Below are positions 9,002 through 19,649 of a stretch of 64,000 nt of DNA, piece after piece. Position 1 is the stretch's first letter. The number at the start of each line of letters is the position of its first letter. Under the pieces are notes generated by a model. The model did no database searches. It was not told where the DNA came from and saw nothing but the letters and a program-made list of their open reading frames with translations. The position numbers were made by a program, and so were the translations under genes. The DNA comes from UBA10649 sp963755335 (GTDB lineage Bacteria; Actinomycetota; Actinomycetes; S36-B12), in the NCBI GenBank assembly GCA_963755335.1, contig CAVWJW010000005.1:90529-154528 (forward strand). Reading direction: 5' to 3'.

Positions 9002-9879
9002 CTACGCGTGCGGTTCTGACTCCACCGGATTCGAGCGGCGCGTGGCCAGGTAGGAGCCGACCAGTACGAGCGGGAACCCGATCGCGATCCCCAGGGTGAA
9101 CGGCTCGTTCAGGACCACGATGCCGAGAACCACGGCGACCGCAGGGTTGACGTACGTGATGAGCGTCGTGCGCGACGGCCCGACCTCGGCGATCAGCGCG
9201 AAGAAGATGAGGAAGGCGCCCGCGGTGCACACGGCGCCCAGGATGATGACCGCCCACCACGCCGACGCGGGCACCGGGCGGTGGGGCGGGTCGCCCAGGC
9301 GAAGGGCGCGTAGATGATGGCGTTGAGCGTCAGCGAGGCAGCGATGACGGACAGGCTCGGGACGTCGTGGAGGCGCTTGTCGACGATGATCGGGCCGATC
9401 GAGTAGCCGAGCACGGTGATCGCCAGCGCGGCGACGGACAGCAGGTCGCCGCCCTCGACGTCGAGGCCGACCAGCGCGCCCACGCCGATGAAGCCGATCG
9501 CCAGACCCCACAGCCGCGTGCCGGTCAGCCGATCGTCCAGGCCCATCCGGCGGGCGATGATCGCGGTCACGAGCGGGACCGTCGCGATGAAGAGCCCAGC
9601 CAGCGAGCTCGAGATGCGCTGCTCGGCCCAGGTGAGCGCCCACCACGTGAAGGTCATCTCCACCAGTGCGAAGGCGACGACCCAGCGCCAATGGCCGCGC
9701 AGCTGCCTGATCTGGCCGGACACGACCGCGATCGGGAGCAGGATCAGCGCGCCGATGAACAGGCGACCGAAGACCACCATCGGCGTGGAGAGATGCTCGA
9801 CACCGACCTTGATGAGCAGGTAGGGGATACCCCAGATCAGGCCGAGCGAGGCGAAGAGGATCCAGCCACGACGGGACAC
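9002..9879 (-). CDS. EamA/DMT family transporter (frameshifted)
   Basis: Drug/metabolite transporter superfamily with two EamA repeats and about ten hydrophobic helices, roughly 290 residues. The N-terminal repeat begins RRGWILFASLGLIWGIPYLL; the second repeat includes the family block ITYVNPAVAVVLGIVVLNE. A one-base shift near 9285 separates repeat one and the start of repeat two from the C-terminal 95 residues, which read in another frame. The substrate is unknown. It is divergent from leuS, with 80 bases between the starts. Confidence 0.85.
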
Positions 9880-9959
9880 AAGGCGAAAGGCTAATCCCGG
9901 CGCTGGATACCATGGGCCTTCGCCCCACAGGACCTTGACGAGATCGGCAGCTGACGACG

Positions 9960-12437
9960 ATGACCGAGAGTGCGGAGACCATCCGCGAGACCTACGACGC
10001 GGCTGCCATGCAGGAGAAGTGGCTGCCCGTGTGGGACGAGCTCGCTCCGTTCCGGTCGGGTCGCCCCGACGATCCGCGCCCCAAGAAGTACGTCCTCGAC
10101 ATGTTCCCGTACCCGTCGGGCGATCTCCACATGGGGCACGCGGAGGCCTACGCGCTCGGTGACGTCATCGCCCGCTACTGGGTCCAGCGCGGCTTCAACG
10201 TCATGCACCCCATCGGCTGGGACTCCTTCGGCCTGCCCGCGGAGAACGCCGCGATCAAGCGCGGCGAGGACCCGAGCGTGTGGACGTACGAGAACATCGA
10301 CCAGCAGAAGGCGTCGATGCGGCGCTACGCCTGCTCGTTCGACTGGGACCGCGTCCTGTACACGAGCGACCCCGAGTACTACCGCTGGAACCAGTGGTTC
10401 TTCCTCCAGATGTTCGAGCGCGGCCTGGCGTACCGCAAGGACAGCGCCGTCAACTGGTGCCCGAACGACCAGACGGTCCTCGCGAACGAGCAGGTCGTCG
10501 CCGGACTGTGCGAGCGCTGCGACACGCCCGTCACGAAGAAGAAGCTGACGCAGTGGTACCTGCGCATCACCGACTACGCCGATCGCCTGCTCGACGACAT
10601 GAAGCAGCTCGAGGGCCAGTGGCCCGACAAGGTGCTGCTGATGCAGAAGAACTGGATCGGCCGGTCCACCGGTGCCGAGGTGGAGTTCGCGATCGAGGGT
10701 CGCGACGAGCCGGTGACGGTGTACACGACCCGGCCCGACACGCTCTTCGGCGCAACCTTCTTCGTGGTGGCCGCCGACTCCGACCTCGCGGCCGAGCTGG
10801 CGGCCGGCACCGACGCCGAGATCGAGTTCGCGACGTACCTGGAGAAGGTCAAGCAGACGTCCGACCTCGACCGGCTCGACTCGTCACGCGCGAAGTCCGG
10901 TGTGTTCCTGCAGCGGTACGCCATCAATCCGGTCAACGGCGAGCGCATCCCCGTCTGGGCATCCGACTACGTGCTGTCCGACTACGGCACGGGCGCGATC
11001 ATGGCCGTGCCCGCCCACGACCAGCGCGACCTCGACTTCGCCCGCGCCTTCGGCCTGGACGTCCGCATCGTCGTCGAGGGCGGCGAGGACCCGGCCGTCA
11101 CGGGTGTGGCCACGGCCGACGACGGGCCGCACGTGAACTCGGGGCCGCTCGACGGACTCGACAAGGCGGAGGCGATCGCCGCGATCACCGCCGTGCTCGA
11201 GGAGCGCGGCACCGGCCGACCGGCGACGAACTACCGCCTGCGCGACTGGCTGATCTCGCGGCAGCGGTTCTGGGGAACGCCTATCCCGATCGTGCACTGC
11301 GGCACGTGCGGCGAGGTGCCGGTACCGCTCGACGAGCTGCCGGTGCGCCTGCCGTCTGCCGTCGGCCTCGACCTCAAGCCCAAGGGCACGTCGCCCCTCG
11401 GCGGTGCCGCGGAGTGGGTCGAGACGACCTGCCCGCGATGCGGTGAGCCGGCGCGGCGCGACACCGACACCATGGACACCTTCGTCGACTCGTCGTGGTA
11501 CTACCTGCGCTACACCAATCCCCAGGACTCGACGGCCGCCTTCGATCCCGAGGTCGTGCGCGAGTGGCTGCCGGTGGACCAGTACGTCGGCGGCGTGACG
11601 CACGCGATCCTGCACCTGCTCTACTCGCGCTTCTTCACCAAGGTGCTGCACGACATGGGCCTGCTCGACTTCACCGAGCCGTTCACCCGCCTGCTCAACC
11701 AGGGCATGGTCGTGATGAACGGGTCGGCCATGAGCAAGTCACGCGGCAACCTCGTGCGACTGTCGGACGAGCTCAAGGACAACGGCGTCGACGCCGTGCG
11801 CATGTCCATGGTGTTCGCCGGACCGCCGGAGGACGACATCGACTGGGCGGAGGTGTCGCCGTCAGGATCGAAGAGGTTCCTGGCACGTGCCTGGCGCCTG
11901 GCCGGCGACGTCGCCAGCGACCCGGGGGTCGATGTCACCAGCGGCGATCTCGAGCTGCGCAAGGCCACGCACAAGGCCGTCCACGACGCCGAGGTGGCCG
12001 TCGAGTCGTTCCGCTTCAACGTCGCCGTCGCCCGCGCGATGGAGCTCGTCAACGTCACGCGCAAGGCCATCGACACGGGCTGCGGTCCGGCCGACCCGTC
12101 GGTGCGCGAGGCCGCCGAGGCGGTCGCGATCATGCTGTCGCTCGTCGCGCCCTACACCGCCGAGGACATGTGGTCGCTGCTGGGCCACGATCCGTGCGTC
12201 GCGTTAGCAGGATGGCCGCAGGTCGACCCGACGCTGCTCGTCGAGGAGACTGTGACGTGCGTCGTGCAGATCGCCGGCAAGGTCCGCGAGCGACTCGAGG
12301 TACCGCCAACCATCACCGAGGACGAGCTGCGCGAGTTGGCGCTGGCGTCGCCGGCCGTGGTCAAGGGCCTCGAGGGTCGCGGCATCAAGACCGTCATCGT
12401 GCGGGCGCCGAAGCTCGTCAACATCGTCCCGGCGTAG
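9960..12437 (+). CDS. leuS: Leucine--tRNA ligase
   Basis: Class I leucyl-tRNA synthetase, 825 residues and full length, intact. The HIGH signature appears as FPYPSGDLHMGH, KMSKS as AMSKSRGN, and the tryptophan-containing block as DSSWYYLRYTNP. CP1 editing-domain features lie between residues 220 and 400 (TTRPDTLFGATF). A zinc-binding-like CxxC pair occurs near residue 484. It charges tRNA-Leu. No T-box leader is seen. The start ATG at 9960 leaves 80 bases to the divergent transporter start. Confidence 0.98.
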   Translation: MTESAETIRETYDAAAMQEKWLPVWDELAPFRSGRPDDPRPKKYVLDMFPYPSGDLHMGHAEAYALGDVIARYWVQRGFNVMHPIGWDSFGLPAENAAIKRGEDPSVWTYENIDQQKASMRRYACSFDWDRVLYTSDPEYYRWNQWFFLQMFERGLAYRKDSAVNWCPNDQTVLANEQVVAGLCERCDTPVTKKKLTQWYLRITDYADRLLDDMKQLEGQWPDKVLLMQKNWIGRSTGAEVEFAIEGRDEPVTVYTTRPDTLFGATFFVVAADSDLAAELAAGTDAEIEFATYLEKVKQTSDLDRLDSSRAKSGVFLQRYAINPVNGERIPVWASDYVLSDYGTGAIMAVPAHDQRDLDFARAFGLDVRIVVEGGEDPAVTGVATADDGPHVNSGPLDGLDKAEAIAAITAVLEERGTGRPATNYRLRDWLISRQRFWGTPIPIVHCGTCGEVPVPLDELPVRLPSAVGLDLKPKGTSPLGGAAEWVETTCPRCGEPARRDTDTMDTFVDSSWYYLRYTNPQDSTAAFDPEVVREWLPVDQYVGGVTHAILHLLYSRFFTKVLHDMGLLDFTEPFTRLLNQGMVVMNGSAMSKSRGNLVRLSDELKDNGVDAVRMSMVFAGPPEDDIDWAEVSPSGSKRFLARAWRLAGDVASDPGVDVTSGDLELRKATHKAVHDAEVAVESFRFNVAVARAMELVNVTRKAIDTGCGPADPSVREAAEAVAIMLSLVAPYTAEDMWSLLGHDPCVALAGWPQVDPTLLVEETVTCVVQIAGKVRERLEVPPTITEDELRELALASPAVVKGLEGRGIKTVIVRAPKLVNIVPA

Positions 12438-12443
12438 CCCCGC

Positions 12444-13673
12444 GTGACGTCGATCACGGCTGACGAGGCACGACTCGTCGCGCTGTGGTCGCAGGGGTTC
12501 GTCGAGCCCATCGAGGCAGCCACGCCCGGCCAGGTCCAGCGCATGGGCGCTGCCCGACGCTCGCGACTCGTGCACGCCATGCTGCGCCACCTCGGCGCCG
12601 TTCAGCTCGACACGATCTCCGTCCTCGCCCGCTCCCATGAGCTGGTCGCCTATGCACGCTTCGGCGCCATCGGGCGGGCCGCGATCGAGGATTCCTACTG
12701 GAATGCCGGCGGGAGCTTCGAGTACTGGTCGCACGCCGCGTGCATCCTGCCCATCGAGTCGTGGCCCCTGTTCGCGTTCCGGCGCCGTGACTTCGAGCGG
12801 CGCGGGCTCCGCTGGCACGACGTCCCGCAGCAGGCCGTCAAGGACGTGCTGGCGCGCCTGGCCGACGGACCGCTAGCGACGTCCGACATCGGCGGTGCGA
12901 AGAAGGGCGGGGAGTGGTGGGACTGGTCGGAGTCGAAGATCGCCATCGAGTGGCTCCTCGACATCGGCACGGTCGTCGTGGCTCAGCGGGTCGGCTGGCG
13001 ACGCATCTACGACCTGGCTGACCGGGCGGTGCCCTCGGGCTTGCGCGATCTCCACCTGTCAGACGACGAGTGCGTGCTCGCGCTGATCGCCGACGGCGCC
13101 CGCACTCTCGGTGTGGGCACCGCGGGCGACATCGCCGACGTGCACCGAGTGAAGAACGTCGACGTGAAGCGACACGCTGCCGATGCGGGGCTCGTTCCGA
13201 TATGGGTCGAGGGCTGGCGTGATGCGGCGTGGATCACGCCCGATGCGCTCGCCTGGCTGGCGACCGATCCGCGCGCGACCGTCCGCACGACCATGCTGTC
13301 GCCCTTCGACTCGCTCGTCTGGCACCGGCCGCGCACCGAGCGGATCTTCGGCATGACGCACCGACTCGAGGCCTACACGCCTGCGCACAAGCGCGTGCAC
13401 GGCTACTTCGCCATGCCGGTCCTGCACCAGGGTCGGCTGGTGGCACGGGTGGATCCCAAGCGCGAGGGCGGCGTACTGGTGGCGAAGCGGGTCACCTTCG
13501 AGGACGCCGCCCTCCGGCGCGATGGGACGGTCAAGCCGGCCGTCGTCGACGGCACCGCGTCGGCGCTGCTCGCGGCGGCAGCATGGGTCGGTGCTCAGGG
13601 GGTCGTGGTCGAGCAGACGGTGCCGACGACCGCCTCGTCCGCGCTCGCCTTCCGTGTCCAGTCCGACGGCTAA
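12444..13673 (+). CDS. Winged-helix protein, YcaQ-like (HTH_42 / crosslink-repair glycosylase family)
   Basis: 409 residues of the HTH_42 superfamily (PF06224), whose E. coli member YcaQ is a DNA glycosylase that unhooks interstrand crosslinks. Family blocks visible are LGAVQLDTISVLARSHELV, FEYWSHAACILP, and the C-terminal SPFDSLVWHRPRTERIF. The GTG start lies six bases after leuS, so it is likely co-transcribed. Actinobacteria carry several paralogues, including AZL-type resistance glycosylases; the lesion specificity is not visible here. Confidence 0.85.
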   Translation: MTSITADEARLVALWSQGFVEPIEAATPGQVQRMGAARRSRLVHAMLRHLGAVQLDTISVLARSHELVAYARFGAIGRAAIEDSYWNAGGSFEYWSHAACILPIESWPLFAFRRRDFERRGLRWHDVPQQAVKDVLARLADGPLATSDIGGAKKGGEWWDWSESKIAIEWLLDIGTVVVAQRVGWRRIYDLADRAVPSGLRDLHLSDDECVLALIADGARTLGVGTAGDIADVHRVKNVDVKRHAADAGLVPIWVEGWRDAAWITPDALAWLATDPRATVRTTMLSPFDSLVWHRPRTERIFGMTHRLEAYTPAHKRVHGYFAMPVLHQGRLVARVDPKREGGVLVAKRVTFEDAALRRDGTVKPAVVDGTASALLAAAAWVGAQGVVVEQTVPTTASSALAFRVQSDG

Positions 13674-13683
13674 GGTCGGGCGC

Positions 13684-14541
13684 ATGAGCGAGCCTCGGGT
13701 GGCCGTCATCACGGACTCGACCTGCTACCTCCCCTCCGGATGGGCCGAGGACTTCGGCATCGGCGTCGTTCCCGTACAGGTGATCGTCGGCGGGCAGTCG
13801 TTCGACGAGACAGAAGACGACCAGGCGCAACGCGTCGCCGAGGCGCTGCAGGACTGGCAGCCGGTGACCACGTCACGGCCGTCGCCGATGCGATTCGTCC
13901 AGGCCTACGAGTGGGCAGTGGAATCGGGAGCCTCCGAGATCGTCGTGGCGACGCTGAGTTCGGCCATGTCCGCCACCTACGAGTCCGCGCTGCTCGCCGC
14001 CAAGGAGTGCGACGCCTCGATCCGCGTCGTCGACTCGCGGACGATCGCCATGGGCCTCGGCTTCGCCGTGCTCGCGGGTGCGCAGGCGGCCCGATCAGGG
14101 GCGTCCGCGGAGGACGTGGCGGCGGTGATCGAGCAGCGGGCGGCCTCGTCCTCTGTGTTCTTCTACGTCGACACCCTGGAGTACCTGCGGCGCGGCGGCC
14201 GCATCAGCTCGGCGAGGGCGGCCGTCGGCCAGGCCCTGCAGGTCAAGCCCCTGCTGCGGGTGGTCGACGGGCATGTTGCACCGCAGGAGCAGGTGCGAAC
14301 CGCCGGCCGGGCACTGAGCCGGCTGGAGGACCTCGCGGTCGAGGCCGCCGACGGTCACTGCTGCGACGTCGCCGTCCAGCACCTGGGCGCACCGGAGCGG
14401 GCCGGCGACCTGGCCCGTCGACTTGGCGACCGCCTTCCCGATGCCACCGTCGTGGAATGCCCGGTCGGCGGCGTCGTCGGTGCCCATGTCGGGCCGGGCA
14501 TGGTCGCCGTCGTGGTCGCCCCCCGTCCGAGCGTGGTGTGA
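13684..14541 (+). CDS. DegV family fatty-acid-binding protein
   Basis: 285 residues of the DegV family, which binds fatty acids and (as FakB in firmicutes) presents them to the kinase FakA. The N-terminal VAVITDSTCYLP, the TSRPSP block and the LEYLRRGGRIS motif are typical. It lies directly before plsY, the acyl-phosphate-dependent acyltransferase, which suits a role in phospholipid acyl supply. No fakA is seen in the window. Confidence 0.92.
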   Translation: MSEPRVAVITDSTCYLPSGWAEDFGIGVVPVQVIVGGQSFDETEDDQAQRVAEALQDWQPVTTSRPSPMRFVQAYEWAVESGASEIVVATLSSAMSATYESALLAAKECDASIRVVDSRTIAMGLGFAVLAGAQAARSGASAEDVAAVIEQRAASSSVFFYVDTLEYLRRGGRISSARAAVGQALQVKPLLRVVDGHVAPQEQVRTAGRALSRLEDLAVEAADGHCCDVAVQHLGAPERAGDLARRLGDRLPDATVVECPVGGVVGAHVGPGMVAVVVAPRPSVV

Positions 14542-14544
14542 TCG

Positions 14545-15135
14545 ATGCCTGAATGGGGCTGGTGGGTACTTGCCGGGGCGGTCGGCTACCTCATCGGCTC
14601 CGTCAATCCGGCGGCGATCGTCGCGCGGATCTTCCACGTGGACCTGCGCAGCACGGGCTCAGGCAACCCCGGGGCGACCAACGTCGGACGAGCGCTCGGC
14701 CCGCGCTGGGCGGTCCTCGTCGGGGCGCTCGACATCCTCAAGGGCTTCGTACCTGCGGTCCTGTTCGGCTACCTCGGCGGGCAGACCGCCGGCGAGGTGG
14801 CAGGTCTGGCGGCGGTGCTCGGCCACATCACCTCCCCCTTCCTCAAGGGGCGCGGTGGCAAGGGCGTGGCCACGACGCTCGGCGCGATCCTCGGCGTGAC
14901 TCCGCTGCTGGCGCTGCCGGTGCTGGCGGCGTTCGGCATCGGCGTCGCCATCTGGCACCGGGTGGGACTCGGCGCCGTCCTCGGCGCGGTCATGCTGGGC
15001 GTGAGCGCGATCGTGGCCTACGCGGCCGGCTGGCTCGATCAGGCGGACATGTGGTTCGCCCTCGTTCTGGCCGCCATGGTGCTGGTGCGCCACCAGCGCA
15101 ACCTTCGCCAGGCGTGGGCGCAGTTCCGCTCCTAG
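14545..15135 (+). CDS. plsY: Glycerol-3-phosphate acyltransferase PlsY
   Basis: 196 residues with about five membrane helices. The three PlsY motifs are present: LIGSVNPAAI, GSGNPGATNVGR and HITSPFLKGRGGKGVAT. The enzyme transfers acyl groups from acyl-phosphate to glycerol-3-phosphate, the first step of phospholipid synthesis. It starts three bases after the DegV stop, which suggests translational coupling. Confidence 0.95.
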   Translation: MPEWGWWVLAGAVGYLIGSVNPAAIVARIFHVDLRSTGSGNPGATNVGRALGPRWAVLVGALDILKGFVPAVLFGYLGGQTAGEVAGLAAVLGHITSPFLKGRGGKGVATTLGAILGVTPLLALPVLAAFGIGVAIWHRVGLGAVLGAVMLGVSAIVAYAAGWLDQADMWFALVLAAMVLVRHQRNLRQAWAQFRS

Positions 15136-15228
15136 GGCGGCGGTCCACAGGGCACCGATCGCGGTCCGGCGTCCACAGGTCGTTCGTGACGAGTCGCTCG
15201 GCCTGAAGGCCGACCTAGCGTCGGACGG

Positions 15229-16110
15229 GTGTGGAGCCGACATGCGAAGGAGCAGCTGAGCGCCGCCGCCACCGTCCGGCTGCAGCACCTCTCGCGGCAG
15301 TGGCGGGTGCCCGACGGCGTCTCGGCGGAAGCAGTGGCCGCGCCCGGCGAGGTGGATCCGCCGGTCGTCGATCCGTGGTCGGCGCTTCTGGCCGATCAGG
15401 GGCCGGCCGCATCGGCCGCCGACCCATTGGGTGACGCCCTCGCCCCCGGGCCGTGGAGCCGGTCGGCGGTCCGGGGTCTCGTGCTGCTTGTGGCCATCGC
15501 CGTCGCCCTTGCCGGCTGGTGGTGGTGGGCCGGTCGGCCGCGCGAGGCGGTCGCTGCCCCCACGCTCGTGAGTGCGGGGCAGCCGCTGTCCGGGGGTTCG
15601 GCGTCCGCGACCACAGCGCCGACGCCGTCGGTCGTGGGTCCAACGACGAGCGGTGCGGCGGCGGGGGCCACCCCTGGCGGATCGGCCGGTGAGGTGATCG
15701 TGCACGTCGTGGGACAGGTTCGGCATCCGGGTCTGGTGACCCTGAAGCAGGGGTCCCGGGTCGCTGATGCCGTCGTCGCCGCCGGTGGCGTGACCCGGCC
15801 ACGGGCCGCGGACTCGGTGAACCTGGCTCGGGTCCTGGTCGACGGCGAGCAGGTGGTCGTGGGCTTCGCGGCCCAGGCCGTGGCCGGGGTTCTGGGCATC
15901 TCCCCGTCGAAGGCGGGCGGCCCAGTGAATCTCAACAGCGCTGATGCCGCCACCTTCGAGGGCCTGCCCGGCGTCGGGCCGGTGCTCGCCGAGCGCATCG
16001 TCCAATGGCGACTGAGCAATGGGCCGTTCCGATCCGTGGACGAGCTCGGCGAGGTGGCGGGCATCGGCGACGCGATTCTGGCTCAGCTGAAGCCGCTGGT
16101 TGCCGTGTGA
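15229..16110 (+). CDS. comEA: ComEA family DNA-binding competence protein
   Basis: About 293 residues. The N-terminal third is low complexity with one membrane helix (VLLVAIAVALAGWWWW), followed by a Ser/Thr/Ala-rich linker, a SLBB domain (VIVHVVGQVRHPGLVTL) and a C-terminal double helix-hairpin-helix (NLNSADAATFEGLPGVGPVL). It is membrane anchored and binds double-stranded DNA during uptake. Its stop overlaps the comEC start. The GTG start at 15229 has no alternative ATG nearby. Confidence 0.93.
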   Translation: MWSRHAKEQLSAAATVRLQHLSRQWRVPDGVSAEAVAAPGEVDPPVVDPWSALLADQGPAASAADPLGDALAPGPWSRSAVRGLVLLVAIAVALAGWWWWAGRPREAVAAPTLVSAGQPLSGGSASATTAPTPSVVGPTTSGAAAGATPGGSAGEVIVHVVGQVRHPGLVTLKQGSRVADAVVAAGGVTRPRAADSVNLARVLVDGEQVVVGFAAQAVAGVLGISPSKAGGPVNLNSADAATFEGLPGVGPVLAERIVQWRLSNGPFRSVDELGEVAGIGDAILAQLKPLVAV

Positions 16111-18519
16111 GGGACGGCCGCCTTCTCGTGCCGGCGGCGAGCTCGTGGCTGGCGGCGGTGGTCGTCACGGTCCTGCTGAGATCCGTCGTCGACTTGTCGG
16201 CTCGGCACGAGCTCGGCCTGCGGATACTCGTCGGCTCGGCAACCGGCCTGCTCGTGGTCGTCGTGCTCGGGACGGTGTGGGCGGCCCGCAGGAGCGAGGC
16301 GCGAGTGCTCGTCGTGGTGGGGCTCGCGGGGCTGCTTGACCGGAGCCGCGGCGGCCGCCGGCCATGCCGCCGCACTCGCCCCGCAGCCCCTTACCGAGTG
16401 GGTGCAGTCACGCGCCACCAGCACCGTCCAGGGGGTGGTGACCAGCGAGGCCATCGTCAAGGCCGTGCCCGCGGGCTCGGGCTGGCATGGTGCTCCCCGA
16501 CGAGAAATGCGGCTGGCCACCAGCCGCATCGGGGCTCGGGGTGGGCTCATCGACGTCGAGCTGCCCGTCGTGGTGCGACTGGCCGATCAGGGGCCGAGCC
16601 CGCCGGTCGGCGCCGAACTGGTCATCGTCGGGCGGCTGGCCCCTGCCACGCCGCAGTCCGATGCGGCTGCCGTCCTCACCGTGAATGCGCAGGCGCCGCA
16701 GATCGCGGTGGTCGCCGGCCCCGGGCCCGTCGATACGGTCGCCGGCGCGATGCGGGCGGGACTCCGCCGGGCGCTGTCCGGTACCGCCCCTGACGCTGGA
16801 TCCCTCGTTGCCGGACTCGCCATCGGCGATGAGTCCGGGCAGAGCGCCGTGCTGCGGCTGCAGATGCGCTCCAGCGGGCTGGCCCACCTGACGGCGGTGT
16901 CCGGCGGCAATGTCAGCATCGTCGTGGTGGCGGTGCTGGCCCTCGCCGCGCTGCTCAGGCTGCCCGTGCTGGGCCGAGTGCTGGTGTCGTTGCTCGCGCT
17001 GGCGTTCTTCGTCATCCTCGTCGGCCCGGCACCGAGCGTGATCCGTGCCGCCGTCATGGCCGGGCTCGTGCTGATCGGGCTTCTCGTGGGCGGACGACGG
17101 GCCGGCCCCTCGGTGCTGGCAGCAGCCGTGATCGTGCTGGTGGTCCTGGCCCCGGGCCTGACCACGTCGTGGGGGTTCGCCCTGTCCGCCGGCGCCACGG
17201 CCGGCGTCATCCTGCTGAGCTCGCGCACCGATCGGCTGCTGGGCCGGTGGAGTCTGACCGCCCGGCTGCCGCCGGCCATCCGTGACGGCCTGGGCATCAC
17301 GATGGCGGCGCAGGCGGCGACCGTCCCCGTGCTTGTCGCCATGGGCTCGACCGTCGGATGGGTTTCGCTGCCGGCCAACGTCCTGGCCATGCCCGTGGTC
17401 GCGCCGGTCACGATCCTCGGGCTGCTCGCCGCCGTCGTGGCGCCGGTGGCGCCCGCCGTCGCCGGCGGGCTGGCGCACCTGGCCGCGTGGCCGGCGGGCT
17501 GGATCGCCCTCGTCGCGGCCACCTGCTCCGACCTGCCGGGCGCCCGCCTGCCCCTGCCAGCCGGCTGGCCCGGCGTCCTCGCTCTGGCTGGCCTGGTGAT
17601 GGGACTGGTGGCACTCGCGCGAGTGGCCCACGTCGCCTATCCGCATGGAGTGCCGTCAACGGTACGGATCGCTGCCGCGGGGGTCTGTGCGCTGGTCGTC
17701 ATCGGCGGCGTCGTCCTCCCGCCCGACCGACGATCGTGGCCGCCCGCCGGGTGGCTCATGATCATGTGCGACATCGGGCAGGGAGATGCCCTGCTCCTGC
17801 GGGCGGGAGATCAGACGGCCGTTGTCGTCGACACCGGACCTGAGCCGGAGGCCGTGCACCGCTGCCTCGACGACGCACGGGTGACCGCCGTGGCGGCGGT
17901 GGTCCTCACGCACTTCCACGCCGATCACGTCGGAGGCATCGAGGGAGTGCTGCGCGACCGGCCCGTCGGGGCCGTCCTGGCGACGCCCATCCGTGACCCG
18001 CCGGCCGAGGCGGCCAGGGTGGAGCAGCTGGCGGCCGATCAGGGCCTGGCCGTGGAGCCGATCACTGCCGGTGACACCCGTGTGGTGGGCAGCGTCTCGT
18101 GGCGTGCCGTGTGGCCGCGTCGGGTGATCGCGGCCGGCTCAGTGCCGAACAACGCGAGCGTCGTCCTCGTCGTCGAGATCGACGGGCGCCGCCTCCTGTT
18201 GATGGGCGACGTCGAACCCGAGGCGCAGGCGGCCGTGGCAGCCGACATCGCCGGCCGGGGCTACGACGTCGTCAAGGTGCCCCACCATGGCTCGCGCTAC
18301 CAGCATCCGCTCCTGACCACCTGGGTGCCGGCACCGATCGCGCTGATCAGCGTCGGGGCCGGCAACGACTACGGGCACCCAGCCGAGTCCACGGTGGCAG
18401 CGTGGCGCGGGATCGGGGCGATCGTCGTGCGAACGGACATCAGCGGGGATGCCGCCGTCGTGGCGAACGGATCGCAGACCGCGGTGGTGGCCCGGCATGG
18501 CATGCTGCCGTCATCATGA
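16107..18519 (+). CDS. comEC: ComEC/Rec2 DNA-uptake channel protein (frameshifted)
   Basis: About 800 residues. The N-terminal part, with hydrophobic helices, starts at GTG 16107 overlapping the comEA stop, then a shift near 16337 moves the frame. The Competence domain has many helices and the family block TAVSGGNVSIVVV. The C-terminal metallo-beta-lactamase-like domain has HFHADHVGG, DTGPEP, MGDVE and VPHHGSRYQ. It forms the inner-membrane channel for transforming DNA. Its stop overlaps holA (ATGA). Confidence 0.93.
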
Positions 18520-19517
18520 CCGCGCACCTCACCCTCGCCATCGGCTCCGAGTCGCTCCTCGTGGACCGGGCCGTCTCGCGGGTGTCGGCGCAGGCGCGGG
18601 CGGCCGACCCGGACGTCCAGCGTTCGGTGATCTCCGCCGCCGACGACTCCGCGGCGTACGAGCTGCGCGAGGCGACCGCCCCCAACCTCTTCGGCGACGG
18701 CGGTGTCGTCGTCGTGACCGGCATCGACGCGGCCGACGACGCCCTGGCGAAGGCGATGCGGGCGGTCGTCGCGGACCTGCCCGACAACGTCTACCTCGTC
18801 ATCACCCATCCCGGGGGAGTCAAGGGCAAGGCCCTGCTCGATGACCTCAAGGCCGCGGGGGCGGAGGTGGTCGACTGCCAACCGGTGAAGAGGGGCAAGT
18901 CGACCCAGGAGTTCCTCAGCCGGGAGTTCGCCGCGCACCGCCGCAAGGCCACGTCGGGAGCCCTCACCGCGCTCTACGAGTCGATCGGCCAGGACCTCGG
19001 CCTGCTCGCTGGAGCGGTGTCGCAGCTGTGCAGCGACGTCGATGCCAACCCGATCGACATCGACGACGTGAAGGACTACTTCGCCGGCGTGGCCGACGTG
19101 TCCGGCTTCGTCATCTCGGACGCGGTATGGGAGCGGCGCTATGCCGAGGCCCTCCGCAGCCTTCGGCAGGCCATGCTGACGTCCGACGCCGGACGGATCG
19201 GGCCGATGGCCACCTCGTCGCTGGCCTCCGGGCTGCGCTCCATGGTGCGGGTCGGCGGCATGCCGCCGGGTGCCAGCCAGGCCATGATCGCCAAGGAGGC
19301 CGGGGTTCCGCCCTGGAAGGTCGAGCCGCTGCGGCGGCAGTGGGCCCGCTGGAGCGGCGACCAGCGCCGTCTCGCGGCCGCGGTGGTCGCGCTGGCCGAC
19401 GTCGACGGGGCCGTCAAGGGCGGCGTCCTCGAGGGCTCCAGCCTGGATCCTGAGCAGAAGCTGCTCGCGCTCGAGCGGCTGGTCGCCACGACGTCCGCTG
19501 CGGCTCAGCCAACCTGA
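18516..19517 (+). CDS. holA: DNA polymerase III delta subunit
   Basis: 333 residues of the HolA family. Actinobacterial family blocks are visible: HPGGVKGKALLDDLK, FLSREFAAH and GQDLGLLAGAVSQLCSD. Delta opens the beta sliding clamp within the clamp loader. The gene follows comEC with a 4-base overlap, the conserved comEA-comEC-holA order of actinobacteria. A long minus-strand open frame over this gene is a shadow. Confidence 0.95.
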   Translation: MTAHLTLAIGSESLLVDRAVSRVSAQARAADPDVQRSVISAADDSAAYELREATAPNLFGDGGVVVVTGIDAADDALAKAMRAVVADLPDNVYLVITHPGGVKGKALLDDLKAAGAEVVDCQPVKRGKSTQEFLSREFAAHRRKATSGALTALYESIGQDLGLLAGAVSQLCSDVDANPIDIDDVKDYFAGVADVSGFVISDAVWERRYAEALRSLRQAMLTSDAGRIGPMATSSLASGLRSMVRVGGMPPGASQAMIAKEAGVPPWKVEPLRRQWARWSGDQRRLAAAVVALADVDGAVKGGVLEGSSLDPEQKLLALERLVATTSAAAQPT

Positions 19518-19649
19518 CGGCCATATCCCGCTCAACTCTCGGTAAAGCCGGGTGAAATGCCCTAAATATCCCTTTCTTGGGTTAGGGGACCGGGCGAGCA
19601 GGTGGCTAGCCTGCTGGAGTTCGCGATCATCCCCACCAAGGAGAGTTGC